In this document: in pieces, positions 1-9,517 of the stretch
How positions within the stretch are numbered: the first letter of the stretch is position 1
Layout of the letters: each line of letters opens with the position of its first letter
From: Neptunomonas japonica DSM 18939
GTDB lineage: Bacteria; Pseudomonadota; Gammaproteobacteria; Pseudomonadales; Balneatricaceae
Length of the DNA: 64,000 bases
Reading direction: 5' to 3'
Assembly: GCF_000422765.1 (NCBI RefSeq)
Contig: NZ_AUGR01000001.1
Coordinates: 124,001-188,000 of the forward strand
The notes under the pieces: generated by a model
The model's database searches: none
What the model was told of the DNA's origin: nothing
What the model saw: only the letters and a program-made list of their open reading frames with translations
Made by a program: the position numbers and the translations under genes

Positions 1-156
1 GCCGTTACCTATACCATGACCGCGTACCTCTGCTGAGGGGGAGTGTACACGTAAAAATTCTGCACTGAGCTCATAACTGTCTTGGTCATAAATGAGTTCC
101 AGTGTCTTAGATTTTTTATGTAACTTTATGTTTGAGGGAATTGGCGTAGAAGTCAT
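1..156 (-). CDS. DUF971 (gamma-butyrobetaine hydroxylase N-terminal-like) protein, 3' end outside window
   Basis: The reading frame opens at an ATG on the minus strand at 156 and runs off the left edge, giving the first 52 residues. It contains LRVHSPSAEVRGHG, which resembles the conserved core of DUF971 proteins, small domains related to the N-terminal part of gamma-butyrobetaine hydroxylase and sometimes linked to iron-sulfur metabolism. A DUF971 gene directly after hslU is the arrangement I recall from Pseudomonas, which supports the call. The biochemical function is not established and the C-terminal half cannot be seen. It is probably cotranscribed with hslVU, although a hairpin lies between them. 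Confidence 0.8.
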   Translation of the reverse strand, partial: MTSTPIPSNIKLHKKSKTLELIYDQDSYELSAEFLRVHSPSAEVRGHGIGNG

Positions 157-178
157 GGAAGTCTCTTGGTCGGTATGC

Positions 179-204
179 AGTGAGCCTACTGTCGCAGGCT
201 CACT
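179..204. other. Intercistronic hairpin between hslU and the DUF971 gene
   Basis: A perfect 9-bp inverted repeat (AGTGAGCCT / AGGCTCACT) with an 8-nt loop lies just after the hslU stop. No T-run follows it in the direction of transcription (minus), so it is not a standard intrinsic terminator. An mRNA processing or 3'-end stabilising element is possible. Confidence 0.5.
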
Positions 205-220
205 TAAGAAAAAGTAAGAA

Positions 221-1564
221 TTAGAGTATGTAGTGACTCAAATCCTCATCCTGGCTAAGTTCGCTCAATTGCTTATTCACATACTCTTCATCAATAGTGA
301 TGACTTTGCCTGAATCATCTGAAGCATGGAATGATAGCTCTTCAAGTAAGCGTTCCATCATCGTGTGAAGTCGGCGTGCACCAATATTCTCGGTTTTTTC
401 GTTAACTTGAAAAGCGAGCTCTGCTACGCGTGCAATGCCTTCCTTAGTAAAGGTGACATCAACCCCTTCGGTTTTCAGTAGCGCAATGTATTGTGCTGTT
501 AGAGACGCAGTAGGCTCTGTCAAAATACGACGAAAATCATCAGGCGTTAGCGCGCTTAGCTCAACACGAATGGGCAATCGCCCTTGTAGTTCTGGAATAA
601 GATCTGAAGGTTTTGCTAAGTGGAAGGCTCCTGAGGCAATAAATAAGATATGGTCAGTTTTTACCATGCCGTATTTTGTGTTGACGGTACAGCCTTCAAT
701 GAGTGGTAATAAATCACGTTGAACGCCTTCACGTGATACATCGCCGCCGCCCGACCCTGAGCTGGCGCGCTTACAAACTTTGTCAATTTCATCAAGAAAA
801 ACAATACCGTTTTGCTCAACCATATCGACAGCGCTTTGTTTAATGTCTTCCTCTTTCACCAAGTTAGCGGCTTCTTCTTCAATAAGCAGCTTCATGGCTT
901 CTTTGACAGGCATTCGCTTGCTCTGCTTATTGGCTGCGCCCATATTAGAGAACATGCTCTGCAGCTGGTTTGTCATATCTTCCATACCAGGAGGAGCCAT
1001 GATCTCTACATTGGCTTTTGACTGAGCAACATCAATGTCGATCTCTTTGTCATCCAGCTCGCCTTCACGTAGTTTTTTACGAAAAATCTGTCGTGTCGCG
1101 TTGTCGGTCTTGCTATCTGTTGAGGCATTGTCGCTATCTGTCGGTCTTGCTTGTGGAAGCAGGGCGTCTAGAATGCGATCTTCAGCTGCATCTTCAGCAC
1201 GAAAGCGAACTTTTTCTGTTTCTTGTTCGCGAATCATTTTGACAGCCATGTCGATCAGATCACGTACAATCGTTTCAACATCGCGGCCCACGTAGCCTAC
1301 TTCTGTAAATTTAGTGGCTTCAATCTTAATAAAAGGGGCGTTGGCGAGCTTGGCTAAACGTCGAGCGATTTCTGTTTTACCGACGCCTGTAGGGCCGATC
1401 ATCAGAATGTTTTTTGGTGTAACTTCAACGCGTAATTCTTCAGGTAGCTGCATGCGACGCCAGCGATTACGTAGCGCAATAGCAACTGAGCGTTTAGCAT
1501 CCTGTTGACCGATAATATGGCGGTCTAATTCGTGAACGATTTCACGGGGTGTCATGTTGGACAT
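221..1564 (-). CDS. hslU: HslU, ATPase subunit of the HslUV (ClpYQ) protease
   Basis: This is the AAA+ unfoldase that feeds substrates into the HslV peptidase ring in the cytoplasm. The 447-residue product starts [14 protein letters not shown], nearly identical to the E. coli start. It has Walker A GPTGVGKT at residues 57-64, Walker B with FLDEIDK, a divergent I-domain between them, and the C-terminal EDLSHYIL tail that docks into HslV. The frame stays open further upstream into hslV, but the ATG at 1564 has an AGGAG site seven bases before it and matches the family start, so it was chosen. It lies 20 nt after hslV, in the usual hslVU operon order. Confidence 0.97.
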   Translation of the reverse strand: MSNMTPREIVHELDRHIIGQQDAKRSVAIALRNRWRRMQLPEELRVEVTPKNILMIGPTGVGKTEIARRLAKLANAPFIKIEATKFTEVGYVGRDVETIVRDLIDMAVKMIREQETEKVRFRAEDAAEDRILDALLPQARPTDSDNASTDSKTDNATRQIFRKKLREGELDDKEIDIDVAQSKANVEIMAPPGMEDMTNQLQSMFSNMGAANKQSKRMPVKEAMKLLIEEEAANLVKEEDIKQSAVDMVEQNGIVFLDEIDKVCKRASSGSGGGDVSREGVQRDLLPLIEGCTVNTKYGMVKTDHILFIASGAFHLAKPSDLIPELQGRLPIRVELSALTPDDFRRILTEPTASLTAQYIALLKTEGVDVTFTKEGIARVAELAFQVNEKTENIGARRLHTMMERLLEELSFHASDDSGKVITIDEEYVNKQLSELSQDEDLSHYIL

Positions 1565-1584
1565 GTTAGGGCTCCTAAATGCTC

Positions 1585-2115
1585 TTAGTCTTTTGCTGGC
1601 AAAGTTTCGATAGTTAGATTGTGGTTGGTGAACACACAAATGTCGGCCGCTATGTTAAGGCTTTTTTCAACAACTTCTTTCGCACAAAAATCAGTATTAG
1701 CTACCAGTGCCTTAGCCGCCGCTAGGGCATAATTGCCACCGGAGCCTATGGCGATAACGCCATCTTCTGGTTCGATAACATCGCCAGTACCAGATAATAG
1801 GTAGGTTTTTTCATCGTTGGCGACGAGCATTAGCGCTTCAAGGCGACGTAAAACACGGTCACTACGCCACTCTCTAGCAAGATGGATAACGGCATTGACG
1901 ATATTGCCGTGATGTTTATCAAGTTGCTGCTCAAATAGATCACGTAATGTAATGGCGTCAGCTGTACTGCCTGCAAACCCGGTAATAACGTTGTGTTTAG
2001 GTAAAAGGTTTACTTTCTTAGCGGTACCTTTCATGACAGTGTTGCCAAGAGATACTTGTCCATCGCCACCGACGACGACTTGATCACCGCGGCGTACTGA
2101 AACAATTGTTGTCAT
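1585..2115 (-). CDS. hslV: HslV, proteolytic subunit of HslUV
   Basis: This is the threonine peptidase of the HslUV complex, related to the proteasome beta subunit. The product is 176 residues, the normal size. It begins [10 protein letters not shown], so removal of Met1 exposes the catalytic N-terminal threonine, and it carries the GGDGQVSLG and GFAGSTADA segments typical of the family. It is the first gene of hslVU and sits 36 nt downstream of a near-consensus heat-shock promoter. The Shine-Dalgarno match is weak. Confidence 0.97.
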   Translation of the reverse strand: MTTIVSVRRGDQVVVGGDGQVSLGNTVMKGTAKKVNLLPKHNVITGFAGSTADAITLRDLFEQQLDKHHGNIVNAVIHLAREWRSDRVLRRLEALMLVANDEKTYLLSGTGDVIEPEDGVIAIGSGGNYALAAAKALVANTDFCAKEVVEKSLNIAADICVFTNHNLTIETLPAKD

Positions 2116-2150
2116 GGGAGCTTGACCTTATTGGGTTCGGGTTACTCCAG

Positions 2151-2179
2151 ATATGGGATTTCCCAGGAAGGATTTCAAG
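2151..2179 (-). promoter_or_regulatory. Heat-shock (sigma-32 type) promoter for hslVU
   Basis: Reading the minus strand, CTTGAAA (2179-2173) is followed after 14 nt by TCCCATAT (2158-2151). The sigma-32 consensus is CTTGAAA, a 13-15 nt spacer and CCCCATNT, so only one defined position differs. The predicted start site gives a leader of about 30 nt to hslV. HslVU is a classic heat-shock operon, so the site fits its gene. This is a sequence match only. Confidence 0.8.
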
Positions 2180-2200
2180 GGGAAGGGTGTAAAATGATGC

Positions 2201-2908
2201 TTAATCAACTCGGATAGTCAGCGCATTAATATTTAGGCGGGCTAGTTTGTCATGGGCTTTATTCATGACTGAGCGATTATCAAAAGGACCTATTCTGACT
2301 CGATACCATAGGCCATTGGCGCCATTGGATGGGTTGGTGTGTACGTTTTTTAGACCTGAGAGTAGCAGTTGTGCTCTCATTTTTTCAGCATCAGCTGCAT
2401 TTCGAAACGAGCCTGCTTGCAGTACATATGTTTTATCAAGTTTCGCGCTGCGCGGTGTTGATTTGTATTCCTTTACTGCTGCTGGTGTTATTTCATCTTT
2501 TGGCAGCAGCTCGTAAAATTCATATTTATTCTGCTTTGGTACTGTTTTAGCTTCTACAGATTTTTCAACAACCTTGGGTCCTGAAGCAGGTTTTTTAATT
2601 ACTGTAGGTTTGGTTGCAACGACTTTTTTCTCCGTACGTTTTACCACAGGAACTGGTTTTTTAACGGGAGTAGAGGTTTGTTTTTTTACAGTTGTCGTTT
2701 GAGGTGTCTGTATTGAATCCACGTTTAGTAGTTGATTCAATAAAAATACGAGCCCTGCAAGAGCGACTAAACTAAAGAGGGCGAGTTTCCATGGCTTGCG
2801 CTTAGGCGCAGGTGTTGCCTTCGCACGTGGTTTTGCTGCTGCCGGCCGGTTAGGGCTGGCAGGAGACTGCTTTCGTGAGCGCTGAACAAAATCCTTACGC
2901 GAAGCCAT
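2201..2908 (-). CDS. SPOR-domain inner-membrane protein (FtsN-like)
   Basis: The 235-residue protein has a basic cytoplasmic N-terminus, one membrane segment (about 41-61), a long Lys/Pro/Val-rich periplasmic linker, and a C-terminal SPOR domain (about 157-235, starting at TYVLQAGSF and containing VRIGPFDN). SPOR domains bind denuded septal peptidoglycan. This topology is that of FtsN-like division proteins, and a SPOR gene between argS and hslV is the arrangement I recall in Pseudomonas. Whether it is the functional FtsN or an accessory SPOR protein cannot be decided here. It is 13 nt from argS and so probably cotranscribed with it. Confidence 0.88.
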   Translation of the reverse strand: MASRKDFVQRSRKQSPASPNRPAAAKPRAKATPAPKRKPWKLALFSLVALAGLVFLLNQLLNVDSIQTPQTTTVKKQTSTPVKKPVPVVKRTEKKVVATKPTVIKKPASGPKVVEKSVEAKTVPKQNKYEFYELLPKDEITPAAVKEYKSTPRSAKLDKTYVLQAGSFRNAADAEKMRAQLLLSGLKNVHTNPSNGANGLWYRVRIGPFDNRSVMNKAHDKLARLNINALTIRVD

Positions 2909-2921
2909 GGGTGTCCTTTAC

Positions 2922-4682
2922 TTACATCTGTTCAGGTGAACTAACACCTAAAAGGGTCAGACCATTGTTTAGGATTTGGCGGGTTGCTTCGCTAAGCGTG
3001 ATACGAGCATTTCGTAGTTCTGCATCATCAATCAGCATTTTGTTAGCGTTATAGTACGAGTGGAAGTTATTCGCCAATTCTCGAAGGTAGTTGGCAAGTA
3101 AGTGTGGCTCGTAATTAACCGCTGCATGAGTAAGCACTTCTGGGTATTTAGACAACCGAGTAATCAAGTCTTTTTCATGTTCTGTGTCGAGCTTGCCTAA
3201 GTTTGCTAAGCCTGATTCTTGATCCCAAACCCACTCATTCTCAGCCAGTTTGCGATGTACTGAGCAAACGCGTGCGTGAGCATACTGAATATAGTAAATA
3301 GGGTTATCTTTTGACTGAGTCTTGGCTAGCTCTAGGTCAAAATCCATATGTTGATCCGCTTTACGGGTTACATAGAAGAAACGGCAAGCATCTTTACCTA
3401 CTTCATCACGCAGTTCACGCAATGTTACGAATGAGCCGGAGCGCGTCGACATTTGTACACGTTCTTCACCGCGGTAAAGTATAGCAAACTGTACCAAGCG
3501 AACTAATAATCGCTCTGGGTCATAACCTAACGCTTGGCAAGCCGCTTTCATACGAGCAATGTAACCATGGTGGTCGGCCCCCCAGATATAAAGCACCTTA
3601 TCAAAACCGCGCTCGAACTTATTTTTAAGATAAGCAATATCTGACGCAAAATAAGTCGTTAAACCATTAGCGCGACGAACAACACGGTCTTTGTCATCAC
3701 CGAATGCAGTCGAACGGAACCATAAGTTTCCTTCTTCCTCAAACAGGTAACCATTTTCCTGAAGTGTATTCAGTGCACTCTCTACATCGCCGTTTGCTGT
3801 TAAGCTAAGCTCTGAAAACCATTTCTGATACTCGACACCAAAGTCTGACAGGTCATCGCGGATATCAGACAGAATTGAGTCCAATGCCGCATTAAAGAAA
3901 ACAGCATAGCCCTCGGCTGTTAAGAGTTCTTGGGCTCTTTCTATGAGTGCATCAATGTGAGTTTCTTTATTACCGCCTTGAGGTTCGTCTGCAGGGATGT
4001 TGTGCATCACTTCATCAAGAGGGCGTTTGTAGATATCAGCATGCTCATCGATAACTGATGAGGCTATGTCATGAATATAGTCGCCCTTATAGCCATTACT
4101 TGGAAAAGTAACAGTCGCGCCAAGTTTTTCTAAGTAACGTAACCACAAGCTAGTGGCCAGGATGTTCATTTGTCGGCCAGCGTCATTGACGTAGTATTCA
4201 CGTTCTACAGGAACGCCAGCAGCTTCAAGCAAGTCGGCAACTGATGCTCCATATGCTGCGCCACGGCCGTGGCCTACATGTAATGGGCCTGTTGGGTTGG
4301 CTGAAACAAACTCAACTTGTGTGCGTTCAGTGCTACTGGCAAGACCGCGACCAAATTCGGTTTTTTGGGCAATAATCTGACCAACAACAGCCGTTGTAGT
4401 TTCTTGAGTTACAAAGAAATTAATAAAGCCAGGTCCGGCAATTTCAGTTTTATCCAGATTTTCAGACGCTGGTAGTGCATCAATAATCAGTTGGGCTAAC
4501 TCACGAGGGTTGCGTCGAGCTGGTTTGGCTAAGGCTAGGGCGATATTTGAAGCAAAATCCCCGTGTGATTTATCGCGCGTGTTTTCAACCATGATAGAAG
4601 GTTGGACATCAGCGGCGAAAATGCCGTTGTCGCTCAGTGTTTTTAGTGCTGCACTGATCAGATCTGCAATATGCTGTTTCAT
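2922..4682 (-). CDS. argS: Arginyl-tRNA synthetase
   Basis: This class I synthetase charges tRNA-Arg with arginine. The 586-residue product is full length. It shows the HIGH-type signature as HVGHGRG (around residue 132), the MSTRSG segment in place of a canonical KMSKS (around 410; ArgRS commonly lacks the lysine), and a C-terminal helical anticodon-binding domain. The N-terminal additional domain is also present. A strong sigma-70-like promoter lies about 75 nt upstream. The SPOR gene follows after 13 nt. Confidence 0.97.
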   Translation of the reverse strand: MKQHIADLISAALKTLSDNGIFAADVQPSIMVENTRDKSHGDFASNIALALAKPARRNPRELAQLIIDALPASENLDKTEIAGPGFINFFVTQETTTAVVGQIIAQKTEFGRGLASSTERTQVEFVSANPTGPLHVGHGRGAAYGASVADLLEAAGVPVEREYYVNDAGRQMNILATSLWLRYLEKLGATVTFPSNGYKGDYIHDIASSVIDEHADIYKRPLDEVMHNIPADEPQGGNKETHIDALIERAQELLTAEGYAVFFNAALDSILSDIRDDLSDFGVEYQKWFSELSLTANGDVESALNTLQENGYLFEEEGNLWFRSTAFGDDKDRVVRRANGLTTYFASDIAYLKNKFERGFDKVLYIWGADHHGYIARMKAACQALGYDPERLLVRLVQFAILYRGEERVQMSTRSGSFVTLRELRDEVGKDACRFFYVTRKADQHMDFDLELAKTQSKDNPIYYIQYAHARVCSVHRKLAENEWVWDQESGLANLGKLDTEHEKDLITRLSKYPEVLTHAAVNYEPHLLANYLRELANNFHSYYNANKMLIDDAELRNARITLSEATRQILNNGLTLLGVSSPEQM

Positions 4683-4761
4683 TTGCCTGTAGATACCAGT
4701 TCGATTTAAATATTTTAGGAAGTAAAAGCTCGAGAGTTAAACGGCCCAGAACGAACCGGCT

Positions 4762-4790
4762 ATTATCCCCTGTTGGCGCTGGGATGTTAA
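4762..4790 (-). promoter_or_regulatory. Sigma-70-type promoter for argS
   Basis: On the minus strand TTAACA (4790-4785) is separated by exactly 17 nt from GATAAT (4767-4762), each one base from consensus. It points toward argS with a leader of roughly 70 nt. The spacer and -35 region overlap an imperfect 9-bp inverted repeat (4770-4778 / 4796-4804). Confidence 0.65.
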
Positions 4791-4823
4791 CCCCTCGCCA
4801 GCAGAAGATTGGATGTTTTATAT

Positions 4824-6794
4824 TCAGATTGTGAAGCGGCGAATTAACTCACGTTGTATTTGAGCAATTTTTAGCAATGTGGTGCTGCTCTCTGATGCCG
4901 TATGGGCGCCTTGTGCTGTTTCGGTTGCCGCTGTATTAATGCTAACCAAAGTTCGGCTGACTTCTTGTACGGCACTGTTTTGTTGTGATGCAGCTTCTGC
5001 TATGTGGGTGTTCATATTGCGAATAGTTTCGATAGCCGTTTGCATGGCATGTAAGGCGTCGCTGGATGATTGTGCATGCTGCACACACTCTCCCGCTTTA
5101 TCGTGGCTGTTTCGCATCCCGCTAGCAACACTGCGTATACGCATTTGCATGCTGTTGACCATGGCTTGAATTTCTTCAGTAGAGTTTTGTGTGCGGCTAG
5201 CCAGTTGTCGGACTTCATCCGCCACTACCGCAAAGCCTCTGCCGTTATCACCTGCACGGGCTGCTTCAATGGCGGCATTGAGCGCTAAAAGATTGGTTTG
5301 TTCTGCAATAGTGTTGATAGTGACTAATATTGAGTCAATTTTCTTGCTGTCCATTTCAAGTTCTGTTGACGCATGGACTGCTTCTTCAATAACGGATGCT
5401 TGGGAAGATATGCTAGTGCGAGTTAATTCCATTTTTTTATCTACATCTAGGCTTAACTCTTCGCAGTGCTGCACTGCGGATAGTGTTGAGTCGGCATGAT
5501 GCGAGACTTCGGATACCGTATTTTCCATCTCAGTGGACGCCGTTGATGTTAATTCTAGTTGCTGGCTTTGAGCGGTCATGGCCGACGTTGCTTCTTTGCT
5601 GATTTGCGCGTTGTCCTCAGCTACTTGAGATAGTTGTTTTGAGTTACTTATCACTTGCTGCAAGATCTCTTGAAGGCCTGTAACAACGGTGTTTAAACTA
5701 GCCGCCAGTTCACCAAATTCATCGTCGCGTTTATCGTTAAAGCGTATGGTTAAATCACCTTTTCCTACGGCTATTAGCTGTTGGCGCATATTGTTGAGTG
5801 GGCGGCGTATGGTGTTCATAATGATCCAGCCGACGATACAGGCAATAATTAGACCTGAAGCACTGAGTCCGTAGATTAGCAGTTGGCTGGTTTTTATAGT
5901 GTATGTTGCTTGAGTTCTGGCGCCATCTGTTTGTTCTAATGCGATGTTCAGTACTTTTTGTAAGCTTGTTTCCGTCAGCGATAATTGCATTTCTGCATTT
6001 TTTAACTTGCTCTCCAGAAGCTGGGTGGTGTTATCTTGTTGGATATAGGCTCCTAAAAGTCCAACGTTTTCTTCCAAAGAGAATTTTAGTCCGTCGATAA
6101 TGCCTGCTATTCGTGCACCATCTTCGTCGAGTTCGACGAAATTTTTAAAGCCCTCGGTTACTTTTATTCTCAGTTTAAGTAGCGATGCTTTTAGTTTGCT
6201 GATGTCGTAAGTTTTTTGGTAAATACGTACAGCCGTTTTGACTTGATTCACTGTTCTTAACAAGACTTGGATGCTGGAGCGTGCGTCTTCAGAAGGGTCT
6301 TTTGTTAAGTACCTTTGCCCCCAGTTAGACATGGAGTCGATCTGGGCTTGAAACATCTGTGTTTCCGTAATTACTTTGCGTGCTAGCAAGGTTCGCTCAA
6401 CATGTATTTTTTGTACCTCTTTAGCGGCTTTTACATAGTGGTTAGCTGCTGTTTCGGATTCAATTAATGCGCTATAGAGTGTGCTGCCTTCTTTTTGTTG
6501 GCTTTTTAGTTGCGCTAGTCCTTGATTGAAACCTGCGAAGTGGCGGTCAAAAGCTTTTAGGTGTGTTTGGAATTTTTCTTCGCGACTATTCAAAAACTTG
6601 AGAAGTGACTGGTTGGCTTGATTTAACGCGAGGGTTTGCTGGTAGCTGCTGGTCAGTTGTGGAACGGATTCATCCGAGATCAAGTGTAGTTGTTTATTGA
6701 TGTCGTTTATTCCAAAAAGGCCTCCTGTACCAATAACCAGAATGGTAATAGCCAGTACACCAAAACCCATGAGTATTTTTTTGGATATGTTCAT
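4824..6794 (-). CDS. Methyl-accepting chemotaxis protein
   Basis: This transmembrane chemoreceptor is expected to signal through CheW/CheA. The 656-residue protein has an N-terminal membrane helix (about 8-28), a large helical periplasmic sensor region of roughly 270 residues, a second membrane helix (about 304-326), a HAMP domain, and a long cytoplasmic coiled-coil. The signalling tip contains [18 protein letters not shown] and [10 protein letters not shown] (about 497-530). There is no C-terminal NWETF-like pentapeptide, so methylation enzymes would be recruited by other means. The ligand cannot be inferred. The gene lies between argS and priA, which I recall as adjacent in Pseudomonas, suggesting a lineage-specific insertion. 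A possible FliA-type promoter precedes it. Confidence 0.93.
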   Translation of the reverse strand: MNISKKILMGFGVLAITILVIGTGGLFGINDINKQLHLISDESVPQLTSSYQQTLALNQANQSLLKFLNSREEKFQTHLKAFDRHFAGFNQGLAQLKSQQKEGSTLYSALIESETAANHYVKAAKEVQKIHVERTLLARKVITETQMFQAQIDSMSNWGQRYLTKDPSEDARSSIQVLLRTVNQVKTAVRIYQKTYDISKLKASLLKLRIKVTEGFKNFVELDEDGARIAGIIDGLKFSLEENVGLLGAYIQQDNTTQLLESKLKNAEMQLSLTETSLQKVLNIALEQTDGARTQATYTIKTSQLLIYGLSASGLIIACIVGWIIMNTIRRPLNNMRQQLIAVGKGDLTIRFNDKRDDEFGELAASLNTVVTGLQEILQQVISNSKQLSQVAEDNAQISKEATSAMTAQSQQLELTSTASTEMENTVSEVSHHADSTLSAVQHCEELSLDVDKKMELTRTSISSQASVIEEAVHASTELEMDSKKIDSILVTINTIAEQTNLLALNAAIEAARAGDNGRGFAVVADEVRQLASRTQNSTEEIQAMVNSMQMRIRSVASGMRNSHDKAGECVQHAQSSSDALHAMQTAIETIRNMNTHIAEAASQQNSAVQEVSRTLVSINTAATETAQGAHTASESSTTLLKIAQIQRELIRRFTI

Positions 6795-6831
6795 CTGCTT
6801 GTATATCTTCTTTATTGTTAGACTTTTTATG

Positions 6832-6847
6832 TAAGTGTAGACACTTA
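6832..6847. other. Short dyad upstream of the chemoreceptor gene
   Basis: A perfect inverted repeat TAAGTGT-AG-ACACTTA lies 38 nt before the chemoreceptor start codon, at or just after the predicted transcription start. It could be an operator or a 5' mRNA hairpin. No regulator is assigned. Confidence 0.4.
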
Positions 6848-6873
6848 TAGTGGCATATCCAGCCTAAACATTA
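6847..6873 (-). promoter_or_regulatory. Possible FliA (sigma-28) promoter for the chemoreceptor gene
   Basis: On the minus strand TAATGTTT (6873-6866) is followed by exactly 11 nt and then GCCACTAT (6854-6847). The sigma-28 consensus is TAAAGTTT-N11-GCCGATAA, so the -35 matches 7 of 8 and the -10 matches 5 of 8. Spacing and gene type fit, but the mismatches in the CGAT core keep confidence moderate. Confidence 0.4.
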
Positions 6874-6881
6874 ATAAAAGC

Positions 6882-9071
6882 TTAATACATATCGTAAGGG
6901 TCGATGTCTATGGACCAGCGTATTTTGCTGGCCATAGGGTGTGTCTCAATATTGGCGCAGAGATAACTGAGGGAGTGTTGGAGCAGGGGGCGCGATAGGC
7001 TTGAAATGAGCAGCTGTGAGCGAAAAACACCGGCGCGCTTTTCCATCGGAGAGGGAAATGGGCCTGACCATTGGACTTGAGGGAATGCTTGGCTTTGCTG
7101 ATCTCTTATCGATTGTAAAAAGCCTTCTGCTCTACCGGTATCCGCGGCTTCTGCTCGAATAATCGCAATATGTTGGTAGGGTGGGAGTTGGAATTGATGT
7201 CGCTGTTTGAGTTCCTCTTTAGCAAATGTTTCATAGCCTTTAGTTGCTAATAACTCTAACAGTGGGTGCTCAGCATGATGTGTCTGCAGAACCACCTTTC
7301 CGGGGTGCTCTGCTCGTCCGGCTCGTCCGGCTACTTGTACTATCATCTGTGCCGTGCGCTCCATGCCTCGAAAATCGGTGCTGAATAGTCCTGCATCAGC
7401 ATCTAATATCGCCACGAGTGTCACTTTAGGGAAGTGATGTCCTTTAGCCAGCATTTGGGTGCCCACTAAAATACAAGGCGCTCCTTCTTGGACCTGCTCC
7501 ATGATCTTTGCCATGGAACCTTTGCGAGATGTGCTGTCACGGTCAACTCGAAAGATAGGTGTTTTAGGGAATAATTCATTGAGTGTTTGTTCGGTGCGCT
7601 CTGTGCCCGCTCCTACAGGTTTTAACGCACGACTGCCGCAATGGTCGCATTGTGATGGTATAGGGCGCTGGCTGTCGCAATGGTGGCAATGTAGGTGGGC
7701 TGGCTTTTGGTGGAGTGTCATTCTTGCGTCGCAGCGTCGACATTCGGCTAACCAGCCACAATCATGGCATATGAGACTGGGGGCAAAGCCTCTACGGTTA
7801 ATGAAAACCAGTACTTGAGTGCCTTTTTCCAAGTGTTGCTGGATTTGTGTGATAAGCGTAGAAGAAAGTCCGTTATTAAGTGGGAGTCTCTTTATATCTA
7901 ATAATTGAAATTCAGGTGTTTTCGCGTTCCCCGCTCTAACACGCAGTGTTAAATGTTGGTATCTATTGAGTGCGCAATTATGTAAAGACTCTAGAGAGGG
8001 CGTCGCACTGCCGAGGATGATAGGGACCTGTTCTGCGTGGGCTCTCACTACTGCAAGGTCGCGTGCAGAGTAGCGAAATCCTTCTTGTTGCTTGAATGAA
8101 CTGTCGTGTTCTTCGTCAATTATGACGATGCCGGGAGATTTTAACGGTGTGAAAATAGCTGATCGTGTACCGATAACAATAGGCGCCTCTCCTTGAGATG
8201 CATGCATCCATGCATCGAAGCGTTGCTTGTCGGTTAAATTGGAGTGTAAAACGGCAACAGGAACACGAAAGCGGCTTTTGAAGCGTTGAACGGTTTGTGG
8301 CGTTAGGCCAATTTCAGGCACTAATATGAGTGCTTGTTGTCCTTTTTTCAGTATTTCGTGTATGGCTTGTAGGTATACCTCTGTTTTTCCTGATCCAGTG
8401 ATGCCATCGAGTAGAAAAGCATTGAAACCCTTGTCTTTTGTTATTGATTGGAGGGCGTTCTGTTGCTCTGAATTTAGCGATAAAGGTACTTCTTTGAGTA
8501 GATGTGAAGCCTCCGGCAGCGAATGCTTTTGTGTGACCTTTTTAATGAGTTGTTTGCTTTCGAGTGTGGCAAGTAGTGTTGTTTGGCCGCCCTCTGCTTT
8601 TATTGCTTCCTTGCTAATGCCTTGTGGGTGTTCTGCAATGAGTTGGTATAACGCCTGCTGCTGATAAGCTCTAGCGGAAATTCCTCCGGCAGTGGAGTCT
8701 TGCGTGACTTGCCAAAGGTAAGTATGTGTTGCTACCCCTTCGCCACCTTTGCGTAGGTAAACCGGAAGTGATTGAAATAAGGCATCACCTATTGGGTGTT
8801 GATAATAATCAGCGGCCCATAGTGCTAAATCTCGAATATACTGTGGCTGCAAAGGTATGCTATCTAAGACCTCAATAACAGGCTTTAGTTTGTTCGTGGG
8901 GACATCCGTCTTTGTTACGACTTCTAGCAAGATCCCGATGAGTTCTCGTCTGCCAAAAGGTACTTTTACGCGTACACCTGCTTGGAAAGAATCTGCGTTC
9001 GTGTGTTCTGGGGGCAAGTAATCAAAATGTCGTCTGAGAGGTGAAGGTATGGCGACGCGAAGAAAAATCAT
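6882..9071 (-). CDS. priA: Primosomal protein N' (replication restart helicase PriA)
   Basis: PriA is the 3'-to-5' DNA helicase that recognises stalled forks and reloads the replicative helicase. The 729-residue protein has the N-terminal DNA-binding domain, Walker A GITGSGKTEVY (around 223), the DEEH box, and an aromatic-rich loop (SSFKQQEGFRYSARD). It also has the zinc-binding insertion rich in CxxC pairs (CHDCGW, CRRC, CHHC, CDHCGS) and helicase motifs V/VI (GTQMLAKGHHFP, QVAGRAGR). Length and motifs are complete. It is transcribed divergently from rpmE. The Shine-Dalgarno is weak. Confidence 0.97.
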   Translation of the reverse strand: MIFLRVAIPSPLRRHFDYLPPEHTNADSFQAGVRVKVPFGRRELIGILLEVVTKTDVPTNKLKPVIEVLDSIPLQPQYIRDLALWAADYYQHPIGDALFQSLPVYLRKGGEGVATHTYLWQVTQDSTAGGISARAYQQQALYQLIAEHPQGISKEAIKAEGGQTTLLATLESKQLIKKVTQKHSLPEASHLLKEVPLSLNSEQQNALQSITKDKGFNAFLLDGITGSGKTEVYLQAIHEILKKGQQALILVPEIGLTPQTVQRFKSRFRVPVAVLHSNLTDKQRFDAWMHASQGEAPIVIGTRSAIFTPLKSPGIVIIDEEHDSSFKQQEGFRYSARDLAVVRAHAEQVPIILGSATPSLESLHNCALNRYQHLTLRVRAGNAKTPEFQLLDIKRLPLNNGLSSTLITQIQQHLEKGTQVLVFINRRGFAPSLICHDCGWLAECRRCDARMTLHQKPAHLHCHHCDSQRPIPSQCDHCGSRALKPVGAGTERTEQTLNELFPKTPIFRVDRDSTSRKGSMAKIMEQVQEGAPCILVGTQMLAKGHHFPKVTLVAILDADAGLFSTDFRGMERTAQMIVQVAGRAGRAEHPGKVVLQTHHAEHPLLELLATKGYETFAKEELKQRHQFQLPPYQHIAIIRAEAADTGRAEGFLQSIRDQQSQAFPQVQWSGPFPSPMEKRAGVFRSQLLISSLSRPLLQHSLSYLCANIETHPMASKIRWSIDIDPYDMY

Positions 9072-9144
9072 TAATTTATACTTTGCTGAATGTTGGTTGC
9101 CTAAGTGTAAGGGCTTTTGTTAGAGGTTTAAATGGCCTATATGC

Positions 9145-9173
9145 TTGCAGCTAGTAGTATCTGTCCGTATAAT
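9145..9173 (+). promoter_or_regulatory. Sigma-70-type promoter for rpmE
   Basis: TTGCAG (9145-9150), a 17-nt spacer and a perfect TATAAT (9168-9173) point toward rpmE. The predicted leader is about 100 nt, long for a small ribosomal protein gene, and contains a stem-loop. Confidence 0.6.
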
Positions 9174-9200
9174 TTGCCGCCTACCATTATAGGCTGGCTA

Positions 9201-9238
9201 TATGTCAGTTTATTTTTATTTGTACGGTGCCTGACATA
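9201..9238 (+). other. Stem-loop in the rpmE 5' leader
   Basis: TATGTCAG (9201-9208) pairs perfectly with CTGACATA (9231-9238) across a 22-nt loop inside the predicted leader of rpmE. Autogenous control of rpmE translation by L31 is described in E. coli, so a regulatory leader is plausible. Equivalence to that element is an inference. Confidence 0.4.
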
Positions 9239-9278
9239 ATGATCAGGTGGCGGTGCAGAAACAACTCTGAGGTTTACT

Positions 9279-9503
9279 ATGAAAGCGGACATCCATCCTA
9301 AATATGAAGACGTGACTATCACGTGTTCTTGCGGTAACGAAATGAAAACAAGCTCTACAATGTGCCATGATATGCACGTGGATGTTTGCAGCCAGTGTCA
9401 CCCTTTCTATACAGGTAAGCAGAAAGAAGCGACTTCTGGTGGCCGTATCGATCGCTTTAACAAGCGTTTTGGTTCTATCGGCACTAAAAAGACTGCTGAA
9501 TAA
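9279..9503 (+). CDS. rpmE: 50S ribosomal protein L31 (bL31), zinc-binding form
   Basis: L31 is part of the ribosomal intersubunit bridge B1b. The 74-residue protein begins [19 protein letters not shown] and carries four cysteines at 16, 18, 37 and 40. This is the zinc-binding (C+) form rather than the zinc-independent YkgM type. The start has a GAGG site eight bases upstream. It is followed directly by a strong intrinsic terminator. Confidence 0.96.
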   Translation: MKADIHPKYEDVTITCSCGNEMKTSSTMCHDMHVDVCSQCHPFYTGKQKEATSGGRIDRFNKRFGSIGTKKTAE

Positions 9504-9517
9504 TCAAACAGTTATTC

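Noticed and set aside
4770-4804. Hairpin upstream of argS as a terminator of the chemoreceptor gene
   Set aside because: The stem is imperfect, has no T-run, and overlaps a good argS promoter; it is better read as part of the promoter region.
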